This document shows, piece after piece, positions 49,573 through 60,600 of a DNA stretch of 64,000 nt. The notes beneath the pieces are model-generated. The model had not been told where the DNA came from and searched no databases. It saw nothing but the letters and a program-made list of their open reading frames with translations. Where the stretch lies: the NCBI GenBank assembly GCA_030533445.1, contig CM060080.1:24071377-24135376 (forward strand), read 5' to 3'. This DNA is from Cyprinodon diabolis. Its lineage: Eukaryota > Chordata > Actinopteri > Cyprinodontiformes > Cyprinodontidae. Position numbers and translations under genes: made by a program. Position 1 is the first letter of the stretch. The number at the start of each line of letters is the position of its first letter.

Positions 49573-51421
49573 TTGATCTTTCTTATTTCTTGCATATCTC
49601 CCATACATGCTAGGGTGTAACTTACAGTTTAGAACATCCCTCTGGAGTGCATTCTTCTGATGGCAGGGGTATGTTCATTGACGCAGATATTTACTTTTGA
49701 GAGAGGAAGTAAGGAATAAATAAAAGAGACTGGCCTTTAATGGTATTTTACTACCGAATCTCTTTTTAGAAATACCCTTACTGTTTACTACTACTTTATA
49801 TTGGTCTAAACACAGCCCCAAAGGTTTTTGGTTCAACTGTAGAGATTTTATCCAAAACTACTCATCAGTTGCAGCAGCTGGTGCAGCTCTAGTTAGACTC
49901 TGAGAAACATATTGACCTTTTCTAAAAGTGATGATAAGGGAGTACATTTTATTTTCTGAAGCACATACCTTCAAAGACTGATATCCATAGCTCAGCCTCT
50001 CCCTCCCCACGAGTCTTTGGAGTAGTGGGGAGAAAGATGTGGCTCAACGGTGGCTGACTGGTTGGCTGGTCAGGCTACACTGGAATGTGGGCTCTTTTGT
50101 TTGTCTGGGAGAGGAGTGGGTCAGGGGGAGAATGCCATTGATGATTGCGGGGAGGAAGAATGAACCTCCAGGAAGTGTTCTCGCTGTCCGCTACTCCCCC
50201 CCAGGCCCCCACTTGCGTTCTGTCTGTCTCTCTCCATCTTTTTTTTCCCACTGTGTGAGAACCTTCACCGTGCCGAGCCTCTCTCCGCTGAGGCCACGGT
50301 CTCTAGGCACAACCACTGCTTTGTCTTTGCCCTGTGAACACACACACCCCTCCTCTGCTGGGTGCCTGCATTTGCCAGGGTATGAGAAACCCGGGGCCAA
50401 GGCTCCTATTCTTATCCACATCATTGCCCCTGGAAGGATGTGAGTGTGTGTCTCTGTGAATTGGTGCTGAATGATAAATTGTGTTTCTACATGCCTTACA
50501 CTTTTCATTTATCAAGATCAACTTAATTTTCATGTCTTCCTAAAAAATGTGTATTTTATGTTTTTCTGCTGAAAACAGCCAACCTGAAGATGGACTATGT
50601 TGCTAAGTGGATAAGAATCTATCTAGTGGCCCCTTCCAAGCAGTGGCTGCCACCTCCCTTCACATTGCTCACTCCCTTCTGTGTTAGAAGGCTGCAAGGA
50701 GCTGCAAATGGCTCTTTCAAAGCGCACGACAGCTGGAACACGGGGCAAAGGTGACTGAAGCAGTTGGGGGAGCACAAGAAGAGCCAGAGGGGGAGGAAAG
50801 GAGGCAGAGGGGCCACGAGATGAGCAGCTGCAACTTTGAGCCCCTGTTTCTTCACATTGTCACCACATATATCGCCTAAATGGTTACAGAGAAAACTCAG
50901 GATGGCGTTTGACTCATCTCTACTCAGTCCTAACTAATACTTCATAATTGAATTTGATTTCTAAAAGTCCACAAAGGGCCACTGACCTGCTGTGAAACAA
51001 GAAGAGATTTATACTTCTTTGATCGGTTCAGATACCACAGAGATCACTTCTCTGAGGGAGAAAATAGTTTCTTTCTTCCAAAAGCAGATGAAAAACCACA
51101 TGCAACATTTTTGAGCAGCTTGCTAAATTAATCAAATTTAAACCCTTGATCCTGGATACTTCTGAGCAAGGGAATGAGCAAACAAGGTGGAATTCTCTAC
51201 ATAAATACAAAACTAAAGGCTCAATCTAACCTTTTTATGGTTATTTTATAACTGTGAACAAATGAGCAACACCCATAAAATAATATGAGTAGAGCCTGTT
51301 AATGCATCAGACTTGATTTACTGGGAATAGGCAGGAAGTGCTTGGGAACAGTTAAGAAACATTATGAATATGCATCTAAACAACTTAAACTATTAAGCTT
51401 GTAACAGAGAGCTTATTTATT

Positions 51422-51424
<3 letters not shown>

Positions 51425-51509
<85 letters not shown>
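51425..51509. repeat. (AT)n microsatellite
   Basis: Eighty-five bases of uninterrupted AT alternation. It would readily form a cruciform and is likely to vary in length between individuals. Confidence 0.98.
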
Positions 51510-51512
<3 letters not shown>

Positions 51513-51779
51513 AATAACCTCACTATTCAAAGATGATAAGACATTATAAAACCCTACAAAAGTCAGTTTTCACATTTTGCTGCTTTAAAACCACAAACTT
51601 CAATGTATTTGCAATCTTATACATAAGATTGTGCTGAAGAAGAAAAGTTTTTTTTACAAATAATAATCTGAAAACTGTAGCTTATAAATACATTCCACCC
51701 TAGTCAGAAACCTCAACACTGAGTCAAGGGATTTTAAAAAAACAACAACAACAAAAATAAATCCCTGTTTCTTCTGCTT

Positions 51780-51860
51780 AAAGGAGCATCCCCTTCAGCA
51801 TGATGCTGTCACTACCGTGCTTCACAGTGGTGATGGTGTTTGTTGTCCATGATGTGGGTT
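51780..51860 (+). repeat. Fragment of a widespread fish repeat
   Basis: GAGCATCCCCTTCAGCATGA followed by TGCTGTCACTACCGTGCTTC and CAGTGGTGATGGTGTT matches a block present in many fish repeats. A related block in the opposite orientation is at about 45980-46030. Borders are uncertain. Confidence 0.4.
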
Positions 51861-52700
51861 CTTATTTCTCCATCACATACCGTGTTTGTTAAGTTGATAT
51901 TATTGAACCAAAGTATCTTTTTCCACGTGTTTTGGTGTGTCTCCATTTTTGAATGTTTGTGTAAGATTATGCCTTAGTAGGTTTGCAACAGAAGCATCCT
52001 CTTTCAAAATTTACATTATGAATTAGAATTTGATCTGTTTCTCCTGTTTAAACAAATGTATTCAAACACAATTCTTAGGCAGCCACATTTATGCTTAGAA
52101 AAATCTCAGACTGGTGGACTTTATTTACTAATTACTTTTTTAGGAGTATCAGAGTAAAGCAGGCTGAGTTAAAATCTGTTCAAGTCCATATTCTTATCTT
52201 CAGCTACCACAGAATACATGTAAGATTAAACAATACTACTTATACTTCAGCGATAGTACCAAGGTGTTACTTTATTGTATCTCTTATACTATATCCATTG
52301 GTTGTGCTGTTCTTTTTACGTCTCTTTGCAGGTGATGAAGCAGACTGAAGATGTTTTATCATTATCTCCATTTTATCTCCTCTTTCTTTAATCTTTTCTA
52401 CCTTCTTTTCCTGTTTTTCCTTTCCTGTTCTACTTACATTGCAGTGTCCATATAATATGTAATACTCCCTGCATGATTTATAATAAAGCTATTTCTATGC
52501 ATAAATCAAGCAAAACGCTATGGCGATAGCCGTACTGCTCCACTTGTGAAAGCAAAATCTGTTGGGCTCTTTTTTGGAATCAAGACAATTATTCTTATTG
52601 CCACATTGCCAGACACTGTTAAAAAAAAAGAAATTAGTTAAAGTCTGTAATGTAATGTGGATGGATGCAAATTTGTTTAAAGCAGATATTGTCATTTGTA

Positions 52701-53660
52701 GGGAAGAGGATTAGGGCCACTGAAAAAAATAAAAAAAGTTAAGTGATTTATAAATTTTATTTCATTTTAATATGAGAAAAAAAGTCAGACTTCTGACTTT
52801 AATATCAGAATTCTGACCTTCTCTCAAAATTCTTACTTTAATCTTAGAATTCTGACTTTTTTTTCTCAGAATTCTGACTGAATTCTGACAGCTAACAAAC
52901 ATGTTAGCATCAAGCTGTAGCCATAGCTACAGCTTTGTTTTAATGATCCCTCGGGCACGTAAAAAGTTGCCTAATTTCATCATTTTTAAACAATGTGTCA
53001 CTAGCCCTCTCAAACAATTTACATCTCTGTCAGTGACGCTGAGTTCTCCCACATCTCTTCCTTCATGGTGCCCATCTACATTAAGATTCACACTTCTGAG
53101 ATTAAAGTCAGAATTCTGAGAAAAAAGTCTGAATTGTGAGAAAATAAGTCAAAATTCTGAGATTAAAGTCAGAATTCTGAGAAAAGTCAGAATTCTGAGA
53201 TAAATGTCAGAATCCTGAGATTAAAGTCAGAATTCTGAAGAGAAAAAAAATCAGAATTCTGGGGAAACAAAGTCAGAATTCTGAGATTAAAGTCAGAATT
53301 CTGAAAAAAAAGTCAGAATTCTACAAAAAAAGTCAGAATTCTGAGATAAAAGTCAGAGTTCTGAGATTAAAGTCAGAATTCTACAAAAAAAGTCAGAATT
53401 CTGAGATAAATGTCAGAATTCTGAGATTAAAGTCAGAATTCTGGAAAAAAAAAAAAGTCAGAATTCTGGGGAAACAAAGTCAGAATTCTGAGATTAAAGT
53501 TAGAATTCTGAAAAAAAAAAGTCAGAATTCTGAGATTAAGGTCAGAATTCTGAGATTCAAATCAGAATTCTGATTTTGTTTTTTTCTAATATTATACAGA
53601 AATAAAATTTAAAAATCAGTTAACCTTTTCTATTTTTTCAGTGGCCCTAATCCTCTTCCG
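52701..53660. mobile_element. Non-autonomous DNA transposon with inverted GAATTC arrays, copy 2
   Basis: Left end GGGAAGAGGATTAGGGCCAC; right end on the minus strand CGGAAGAGGATTAGGGCCAC. TA lies on both sides (52699-52700 and 53661-53662). The left array is short (about 52780-52880). The right array is long (about 53095-53575), with roughly 20 units of AAAGTCAGAATTCTGAGATT type, some with A-rich spacers. The core (CTAACAAACATGTTAGCATC and CATGGTGCCCATCTACATTA) is shared with the copy at 38921-39622. The 258-bp size difference between copies lies mainly in the right array. Confidence 0.87.
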
Positions 53661-53662
53661 TA

Positions 53663-54760
53663 CAAAGAGGATTTATGACCATGAAAGCCAGCACTGTTTG
53701 TGGGGACAGGTGTTTCAAAAAGACAGCAAATGTACCCTCCCTCCCCTCCTCCTGTGTAGCCCTCTGGCTGCTACTTGCTGCCGCTGTGTGAAATCCCGGA
53801 GTAGTACAGAACTTATTGTTGTGGAGCACTATCGCGAGACTTGTGCTATTATCAACCTGCTCTGACACACACACACACACACACACAAGCATACAGCAGC
53901 GCTGTGAGTGCAGCCTGCCTGCCTTCCCAGGGTCGGGACTGGAAGCCTCAAGAAACGGCAAGAAGAAGCAAACATCTGGCCGCACATCATGAGAGCAGCC
54001 CGGAGCTTATAGCAGGGGAGGAAAAGGACGTCGGCAGGAGTGGAGATACATGTAAGCAAAAGGGTGATGTTGTTTTTGTGCTTTTTAAAACGGAGAAAGC
54101 GAAAGTTAAAAAAAAAAAAAAAAAAAAAAAAGCGTCCTCCTCCTCCCCTCAGCACAGTTTCTGCTTGTGAGTTTAAAAGGCTCCCAACACGGACACGCAG
54201 CTCTATTTTATTTCTTTATTAAAATAAAAGTGAGTAAGTAGAAAATCGTCACAAAACTTAAACTTCTTTTTTTTGTGCATAGTTTATTTATTTTTTTAAA
54301 TTATTCTCTAAACAAGTGCTCTCAGTTCAGCGCGTGCTTAATGGGTGGCCTTTAAAGCGGTGCTTCGTGATATTGAAAAGTTTAAAATACAGTTACGGCT
54401 TTAAATTCATGAATATATATTTATTGTTATTATTTTGGGGTCTTTTTTTGAGCGCGTTAACATATGGCATAAAGCGGAGCACAGCTGGAGGTAGCGTTTC
54501 CATTGCGGTGATGTCAGAGCAGCTGACTCCACAGCTTGCAGTGTAATTAGCAGGCAGAGCAGCAGTTTACTCACTCTGCACAGCTCTTATTTTTTCACCT
54601 CAGCCTCCTGGACGAGCTTCTTCACTTTGTTGGGTTTTTTTTTTTCTTTCCTAATCGGAAAAAACGCCGGTGTTTTTAAAATCCGGGATTACCAATCTGG
54701 GAATAATTTTCTGGGATTTTTTTTTTAAACTTTGCGATGGAAAGGTGGGTGAGCGCAAAA
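53663..54760 (+). promoter_or_regulatory. zbtb42: Candidate zbtb42 promoter and non-coding first exons
   Basis: This GC-richer segment, with CpG-containing sequence, begins immediately after the second arrayed MITE. Two splice donors on the plus strand could join the acceptor at 56086: ATACAT followed by GTAAGC (last exon base 54051), and ATGGAAAG followed by GTGGGTGAG (last exon base 54744). Each would define a 5' exon. It includes a CA repeat at 53864-53887 and a poly-A run of about 24 at 54109-54131. Which first exon is used cannot be told from sequence alone. Confidence 0.4.
53864..53887. repeat. (CA)n microsatellite
   Basis: About 12 CA units on the plus strand, inside the candidate zbtb42 first-exon region. 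Confidence 0.95.
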
Positions 54761-56086
54761 ATAATCGGAACCATTATGCTTTCATGTTAGGCGAAGTTAA
54801 TAGTGTTGAATTTTAGATTCATTGCAGCTTTGAGTTATGAGTTCACATGCAGAACAGAAATAATGATTAAATAAAAGTTTATATCTAAAAGAAAAGTGCA
54901 AAAAAAAAATAAAAATAAATTTATGTTTCATTTGGATGTAAAAGAGCGCATAAGTATGGGTTTTACATTTCTATTAAATACAGGCAACATGTCTCTTCAC
55001 CCAGGGTGTCGTTTTGCCTGGGGGCGGCACTTTTTGGGTTTAAGGAAACATAGATTGAAACATGATGACACCTCTAATTTGGACTTTATTAACTATAAAA
55101 TAAGCACATGTTCTTAAAAAGAACATATGTTATTGATCTTATATTTTTTTGCAGTTAAATATATTTGATCTAATTAAGAACAACAGTAATTATTATGCGT
55201 CAAAACAGAGTTATCTTAATACGGGTATGTCATGCGCCACACACCCAGGCAATAATCCAGTTGTTCCAGCCTTTTTATCAACATCTTATTTAGATCATTT
55301 CAAAATGTATCTTTCTTTCTTGATATAATGCAATAACAAACATTCAGGGCACCAGATCAAATTGTGCTAAGGACCTTCTTTGATGGTGTGGCTCTGTTTA
55401 AATCGTAATCTACTGTAGTGCATTCATTTTACGCTATTGGCAAGCACCTCTTTTTATTTGTTTACCACATTGAAAACATCCAAAACATCAAAAACGATTT
55501 TAAGAATGCAACATTTTTTTTCTCACAGTTTACAAATTAAACTTTATTTAATTACCTTAAAATATTTTTGCTCCAAGTTTGACATAACCCTATTATTATT
55601 ATTATTATAGTACAGTTTACATTTACCTGAAGTTAGGGTGGTTCTTTCTAAAGTATTCTTGGGTGGATTTTCACATTTTGAAAACAGGCTTGAAAAATCG
55701 TTATTTGTTTAAAAGCATCTCTGGCTGTTTAATGGCCCAGTTTTGGTTTGATTAGTGTTACGATTTAAAGCAGTTCATTATAAAAGACAGTCCTCCCAAA
55801 ACACCAACGTGACTAAAAATGTAATTTAGCAATCACAATTTCTTTCTTCATGTGCTGACCTCCAATGGAATGACACCCTGAGTGGTGAGCCATATTGCCC
55901 ATATCATAAACTACCAAATGATGTGAGCTTATATAAATGTTTAAAACTCATTCATTATCATGGTTTCTGGTGGTGGTGCTCATTTTCTCTTTGCTCTTTG
56001 GTTGTGACATGTTTCCCTGCACTGTGCCCTCTATGGGCGCCTCGCTTGGTTTATCCACTATCCTGTTTTTCCTGTTTTTCCATCAG
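54052..56086 (+). other. zbtb42: Probable zbtb42 5'-UTR intron
   Basis: The acceptor is strong: CCTGTTTTTCCATCAG ends at 56086, 14 bases before the start codon. Mammalian ZBTB18 has an intron at the equivalent place, before GTTATGAA. The stretch is AT-rich with no recognised repeat or coding content. If the second candidate first exon is used, the intron starts at 54745 instead. Confidence 0.5.
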
Positions 56087-56100
56087 GTTATGAAGGAAGA

Positions 56101-57681
56101 ATGGAGTTCCCAGACCATAGCCGCCAGTTGCTGCAATGTCTGAGTCAGCAGCGTCACCAAGGCTTCCTCTGTGACTGCACTGTTCTCGTCGGGGAGGCTC
56201 GGTTCAAAGCCCACAGAGCTGTGCTGGCCTCCTGCAGCATGTATTTCCACCTCTTCTACAGGGACCAGCTGGACAAAAGGGACGTTGTGCATCTCAACAG
56301 TGACATTGTGACGGCCCAGGCTTTCAGTCTGCTCCTTGAATTTATGTATGAGGGGAAGCTGGAGTTCAGTGCTCTGCCTGTGGAGGATGTTCTGGCTGCT
56401 GCCAGCTACCTCCACATGTACGATATAGTAAAAGTCTGCAAAGGCAAACTTAAAGATAAAGAACTTTCCTCCCTGGATGATAAGTTAGGGGAGGGTTTGG
56501 GACTTGGCTGCCTGGACAGGGAGAATTCCATAGATGGTGAGCTGCACTGTAAGCAGCTAATTCAGCGCCACTCTCACGGGCTTCTCAGGGCCCCCCCTGT
56601 GGAAGACTTTGACACAGACAACAGTGAAGTCAAGCTGGCTGTCACAGATTGTGAAAGGTCCATGCAGAGCAGGCAGAAGGCGAACGGTCACTCCGGCAGG
56701 TCCCCGGACCTTGTAGGTGTCAATTATATGTCAGCAGAGGCCGAGACCTGCATCCAAACAGCTGGAAAAACAAAAGCTGATGTCAGTAGCTCCACCGTAT
56801 TGCTGTCCCAGAGGTCCCGGGCTTCAGATGACATGGACTGTGCGCTGGATTTGTCTTTCAAGCCTCTGTCTAGCAGAGATCTCTTACACCCCTCCTACGT
56901 CTCGGGACAGCTGGCCCTCGACAGCCAGCAGCAGGGCACTGAGCCACTTGTTAAAGACGAACACGACTTGCTGTCAGAGCAGGAGGACAGTGAGCCGATG
57001 AGCCCTGAGAGCCAGCGCTTTGGGAATAGTGCCAGGAGCTCAGTGGTGACAGGGTTCGCTGCCCTCTTCCCAGGCAACAACGGCGCTACAGCCGCCCTGC
57101 TCTCCCAGGAGGAGGACCTGATGGACGAGGAGGGGGAGGCCTGCAGGAGGAGGGAGGGCGTTCCAGGCAGGGAGCCGGACAGGAGGGGCAGGCTACTGGG
57201 GGACAGCGAGGAAGAGGAGGAGGATGACCTGGCCTCCTCCGACATATCCACCTCCAGCGGGGTGCTTCTGCCTCCGGGCCAACAGGTGTGTGTGTGTCCC
57301 CTCTGCAGCAAGGTCTTCCCCAGCCCCCACGTGCTGCAGCTGCACCTCAGCTCGCACTTTCGCGAGAAGGACGGCGCCCGCTCCAAGCTTTCCCCGGACG
57401 GCTCCGTCCCAACATGCATGCAGTGCAACAAGACCTTCTCGTGCATGTATACCCTAAAGCGCCACGAGCGTACTCACTCCGGGGAGAAGCCTTTCACCTG
57501 TGCCCAGTGCGGCAAGAGCTTCCAGTACTCCCACAACCTGAGTCGCCATGCTGTGGTTCATACCCGTGAGAAGCCTCATGCCTGTAAGTGGTGTGAGCGG
57601 CGTTTCACCCAGTCTGGAGACCTTTACCGCCACATCAGGAAGTTTCACTGTGGCCTTGTTAAAACTCTTGCCATTGGATAA
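56101..57681 (+). CDS. zbtb42: zbtb42, BTB/POZ and C2H2 zinc-finger transcriptional repressor
   Basis: 526 residues, complete, in a single coding exon as in the ZBTB18/ZBTB42 family. Start [20 protein letters not shown] is the family N-terminus. A BTB domain occupies about residues 14-120 ([43 protein letters not shown]). A poorly conserved acidic middle region follows, with a CtBP-binding-like ALDLS at 248-252 and acidic runs near 340-385. Four C2H2 fingers follow: C399-C402-H415-H419, C439-C442-H455-H459, C467-C470-H483-H487 and C495-C498-H511-H516. In the family the fingers bind E-box-like DNA in the nucleus and the BTB domain dimerises and recruits repressors. The end [11 protein letters not shown] fits ZBTB42 (HCGLVKSL) rather than ZBTB18 (HCELVNSL, with a longer tail). 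[14 protein letters not shown] is also a ZBTB42 feature. It is much GC-richer than its flanks. Confidence 0.95.
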   Translation: MEFPDHSRQLLQCLSQQRHQGFLCDCTVLVGEARFKAHRAVLASCSMYFHLFYRDQLDKRDVVHLNSDIVTAQAFSLLLEFMYEGKLEFSALPVEDVLAAASYLHMYDIVKVCKGKLKDKELSSLDDKLGEGLGLGCLDRENSIDGELHCKQLIQRHSHGLLRAPPVEDFDTDNSEVKLAVTDCERSMQSRQKANGHSGRSPDLVGVNYMSAEAETCIQTAGKTKADVSSSTVLLSQRSRASDDMDCALDLSFKPLSSRDLLHPSYVSGQLALDSQQQGTEPLVKDEHDLLSEQEDSEPMSPESQRFGNSARSSVVTGFAALFPGNNGATAALLSQEEDLMDEEGEACRRREGVPGREPDRRGRLLGDSEEEEEDDLASSDISTSSGVLLPPGQQVCVCPLCSKVFPSPHVLQLHLSSHFREKDGARSKLSPDGSVPTCMQCNKTFSCMYTLKRHERTHSGEKPFTCAQCGKSFQYSHNLSRHAVVHTREKPHACKWCERRFTQSGDLYRHIRKFHCGLVKTLAIG

Positions 57682-60600
57682 AACACGTCTCACCAGTGCC
57701 GTAAAAAAGACAGAATGTCCTTTCACACACTGAATTCTACTGCTGAAGCGTTTTTGCTGTTCGTACAAACAAATTGGCAGTTTGTTAAAGACAAATCTTG
57801 GGGCATATCTTACGTTTCTAATGATGTAGCAACTTTCAAACTGGAGCTGTATCCTGTGCTGGACTGTGTCAGAGGCTGCTGAGATTATTGGATCTGTGTC
57901 ACAGAGAGGTCAACCAATCAGTTGATGCACTTGATAGTTTTCGTCTTTATTGTTTTGTCTGTTTAGTTTAGTTGATGAGCGTTTGTGATGAGAGGTTCAA
58001 ATCCTTTCGGCAACGCATCATGCTTAGACACAATCTTGAGGGAGAAAGAATGAGGTTTGTTTGTGCACATGGGAGATCAGAACCGTCCGTGAGAAGCAAT
58101 ATACAATTTCTTTTTAAATGACTACATCATTTTTTATTATTTATTCTGGGGGTTTTATAGCCCTTAAACTATCATGAAGCAGAAACACAAATGAAGCTTA
58201 ACTACTGGAAGTATGGATTTTCGCCATTTAAGTTTTTATGTTGTATGAGAAGAAGCAAGCAGACCGTCACGTTTTTCTTTTTCCTTTTGGATGTATTCAG
58301 TTTCCAGTCTTTTAGTTTTGAACACATCTTTTTGGATTCGCCTTAAATCTTCTGCTTTATAGACAGAACAGTGATAACGATTAGCTGAGATGCACCAATC
58401 AGGCTTTTCTTGATCAATTCTGATTTCGGTTTCACTTCAGCACCTGCTGATACGTATTCTGTAGTTTTGTCATTTTTAAGAACAGAATATATTAAAGTAA
58501 AACATAAGCTGCAGATTCACTGAAAGATAGTAGTCTAACAAAAAATAATAATATTTGAAGAATATGCATATATAAAATGCATCAAAGAATGTAGCTTTAA
58601 TCTTTTTCTGTATTGTTTTCTCCAATTCAAAAGGAAAAAAGTGCATCAAGGGAAAATTTGTTTAAAATATTTTTGATCCCCAAAAACAAACTTTTTTTAG
58701 GGTTTTAAACCTGTATTAAACATGAAACAAATAAGACTTTTTATTATTGGATCTGCTGATCCCCAGCCAGAACAGACTGATTGTTGGAACATTTTAAATC
58801 AGTAAATGATTGATTAGTTCATCCATAATAATATCAAACAGCAAATATAATGCATCCAGCAATTACATTTCATTGAAGAAGTTTGTATTGTCAAAAGAGT
58901 TCAGATATTAGTAGGATTAACCGAATAACCTAGCTATGCTGCTGCCTAACAGCCACACTCTTGTTTCTTTTACAGGAACATTACAGACAGTAAATTGTCT
59001 GCTTGCCTTTGTCTTATTTTGATGGGTTTAATAAATGGCTTTAAAGCCAGATGTTATATTTTCCCTATTGTTATACCTGCTTTTGTTGACTGAAAATTGG
59101 CTGATTCTGATCATTGTCAGTGCATCTGACACAAATTTTAATCAGATCCAAAATATAATCTAATCCATTAAAGATAACCTTATTGGAGAATCTCCAATTT
59201 CTGCTCAAATTAATTCCATTTAGGGTTAGTCTGTCTTGTCTTTGTATGCAGAATCATGACAGAATAAATAGTAGTAGTTCTTCGTTTATGTCCATCTAAT
59301 ACGAGGAAAAGAAACAGATTATCTTCCATGTACAACCTGATGATTACAGAACCGATCAAGAGAAATTGCCTGATTCTGATCTCTGACTGATTCACTGATA
59401 AATGTATCTCTAGAGAGTTATTAAAAACTAACATAACACTGATGCCTGAGGATATTCTTAATGCTTGACCTAGAGTACTTACTAGAATAACACAAGTTGC
59501 TATGCTTTTATTTTGTAAACTTTTGAAGCCTGGGGAAAAACATGGATTACTTTCAACATACCAGAAGCGTTACCAGTTACCAAAAAAAAAAGCAATACGT
59601 AATAAAATAACTAAATTCAGTTTGTGTTATCAAGACGTTTGGATCAGAGGCAATCAGTGGTTTTTCAATGAAGTTAGTTATTGGTATGACGCAAAAGGTA
59701 CCCTGATGGTGCAGAGTCGGGATAAGAAGGCTTGTGCCATTCAGCTGCTTCTAAGGACTTTTCTCCTTGTTTTGCACCGCTGTATGTGTGTAATTACTAC
59801 TGATGAAACCTATGCTCCTTTTTCTGTTTGTTCATGCATAGGTGCTGTTATGGATTCTTAACCTGGGGGGTATCACTAAACGTTCATAATGTTAATCTAA
59901 TCTGTCCTGAGAAGACTTGATCAGAACTTATTTATTAGTCGGACTTGGTTCAGGGTTTACCTGTAGGTATTTATGTTTTTTTTTTTTGCCTAGTGATCTT
60001 GGTACACATTAACTGGTGTTGGGTCTGTCAGTTTGTTTTTATTTACACTGTTTAAATCAACTTACTGTAAATGTATTTTTTAATATATATTATTTGGAAA
60101 ATCTGTCCAGTTTTCAAGATTTCTCACATGGAACACAGATAAGCACTTGTTTTTAGCATGCATATGATTTCAACACTATTGTCTAGGCTGCTATTTCTTA
60201 CTATTTGTTTATTTAATGTAAATATATATTATATTTATCAGATTGTTTTTGTTTTTCCCATGTTACAAAATGTGTGAGTGGACAGGACTTTTTCAGTTTT
60301 CTTTCCTTTTCCTGGTTAGGGAGTCTGTTAACCTTTCTTCTAGTTACGATTCATTTAAAAGCGCTCCGACTTCTGCTCTGACAGGTAAAACGGTTGTTCA
60401 CAAGCTCAGCCGCACCGATGCGGTCCTGGCTACCTATAGAAACCAGACAAAACAGGCATTGTCCCCCCACCCCACCTCCTTCACTTTTTCTAATTCCAGG
60501 TAGTTCTCAAGGGATCATTGTGTATCTCTACTCTCCAAAGCTATGGGGAGAAAAGGCACTTCAAGCCTCTTTTTGCACTTTTTTTTTCTGGGTTGAATAG

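Larger units (their letters stand above)
49573..52698. other. Intergenic stretch between LINE tail and second arrayed MITE
   Basis: Contains the AT microsatellite and repeat fragment listed separately. The segment at about 50.0-50.9 kb is GC-richer than its surroundings (open frames 50039-50443 plus and 50508-50191 minus), but no protein family is recognised. It could be an unrecognised regulatory element. Confidence 0.4.

Noticed and set aside
50191..50508. Possible coding exon in the GC-richer patch at 50.0-50.9 kb
   Set aside because: Frames are open on both strands and low-complexity, with no family match, so nothing supports a gene beyond base composition.
52780..53580. CRISPR-like array
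   Set aside because: The regularly repeated ~20-22 bp units have no unique spacers, lie inside a TA-flanked inverted-repeat element and are in a vertebrate genome.
56895..57446. 183-codon open frame antisense to zbtb42
   Set aside because: It is a serine- and leucine-rich shadow of the conserved sense frame and has no independent support.
1106..57681. Assignment as akt3 and zbtb18
   Set aside because: The gene pair order also fits that locus, but several paralog-specific residues and the zinc-finger protein's C-terminus favour akt1 and zbtb42.
59502..59861. 119-codon open frame downstream of zbtb42
   Set aside because: No recognisable protein content. It falls in the probable 3' UTR or intergenic DNA and has no splice partners.
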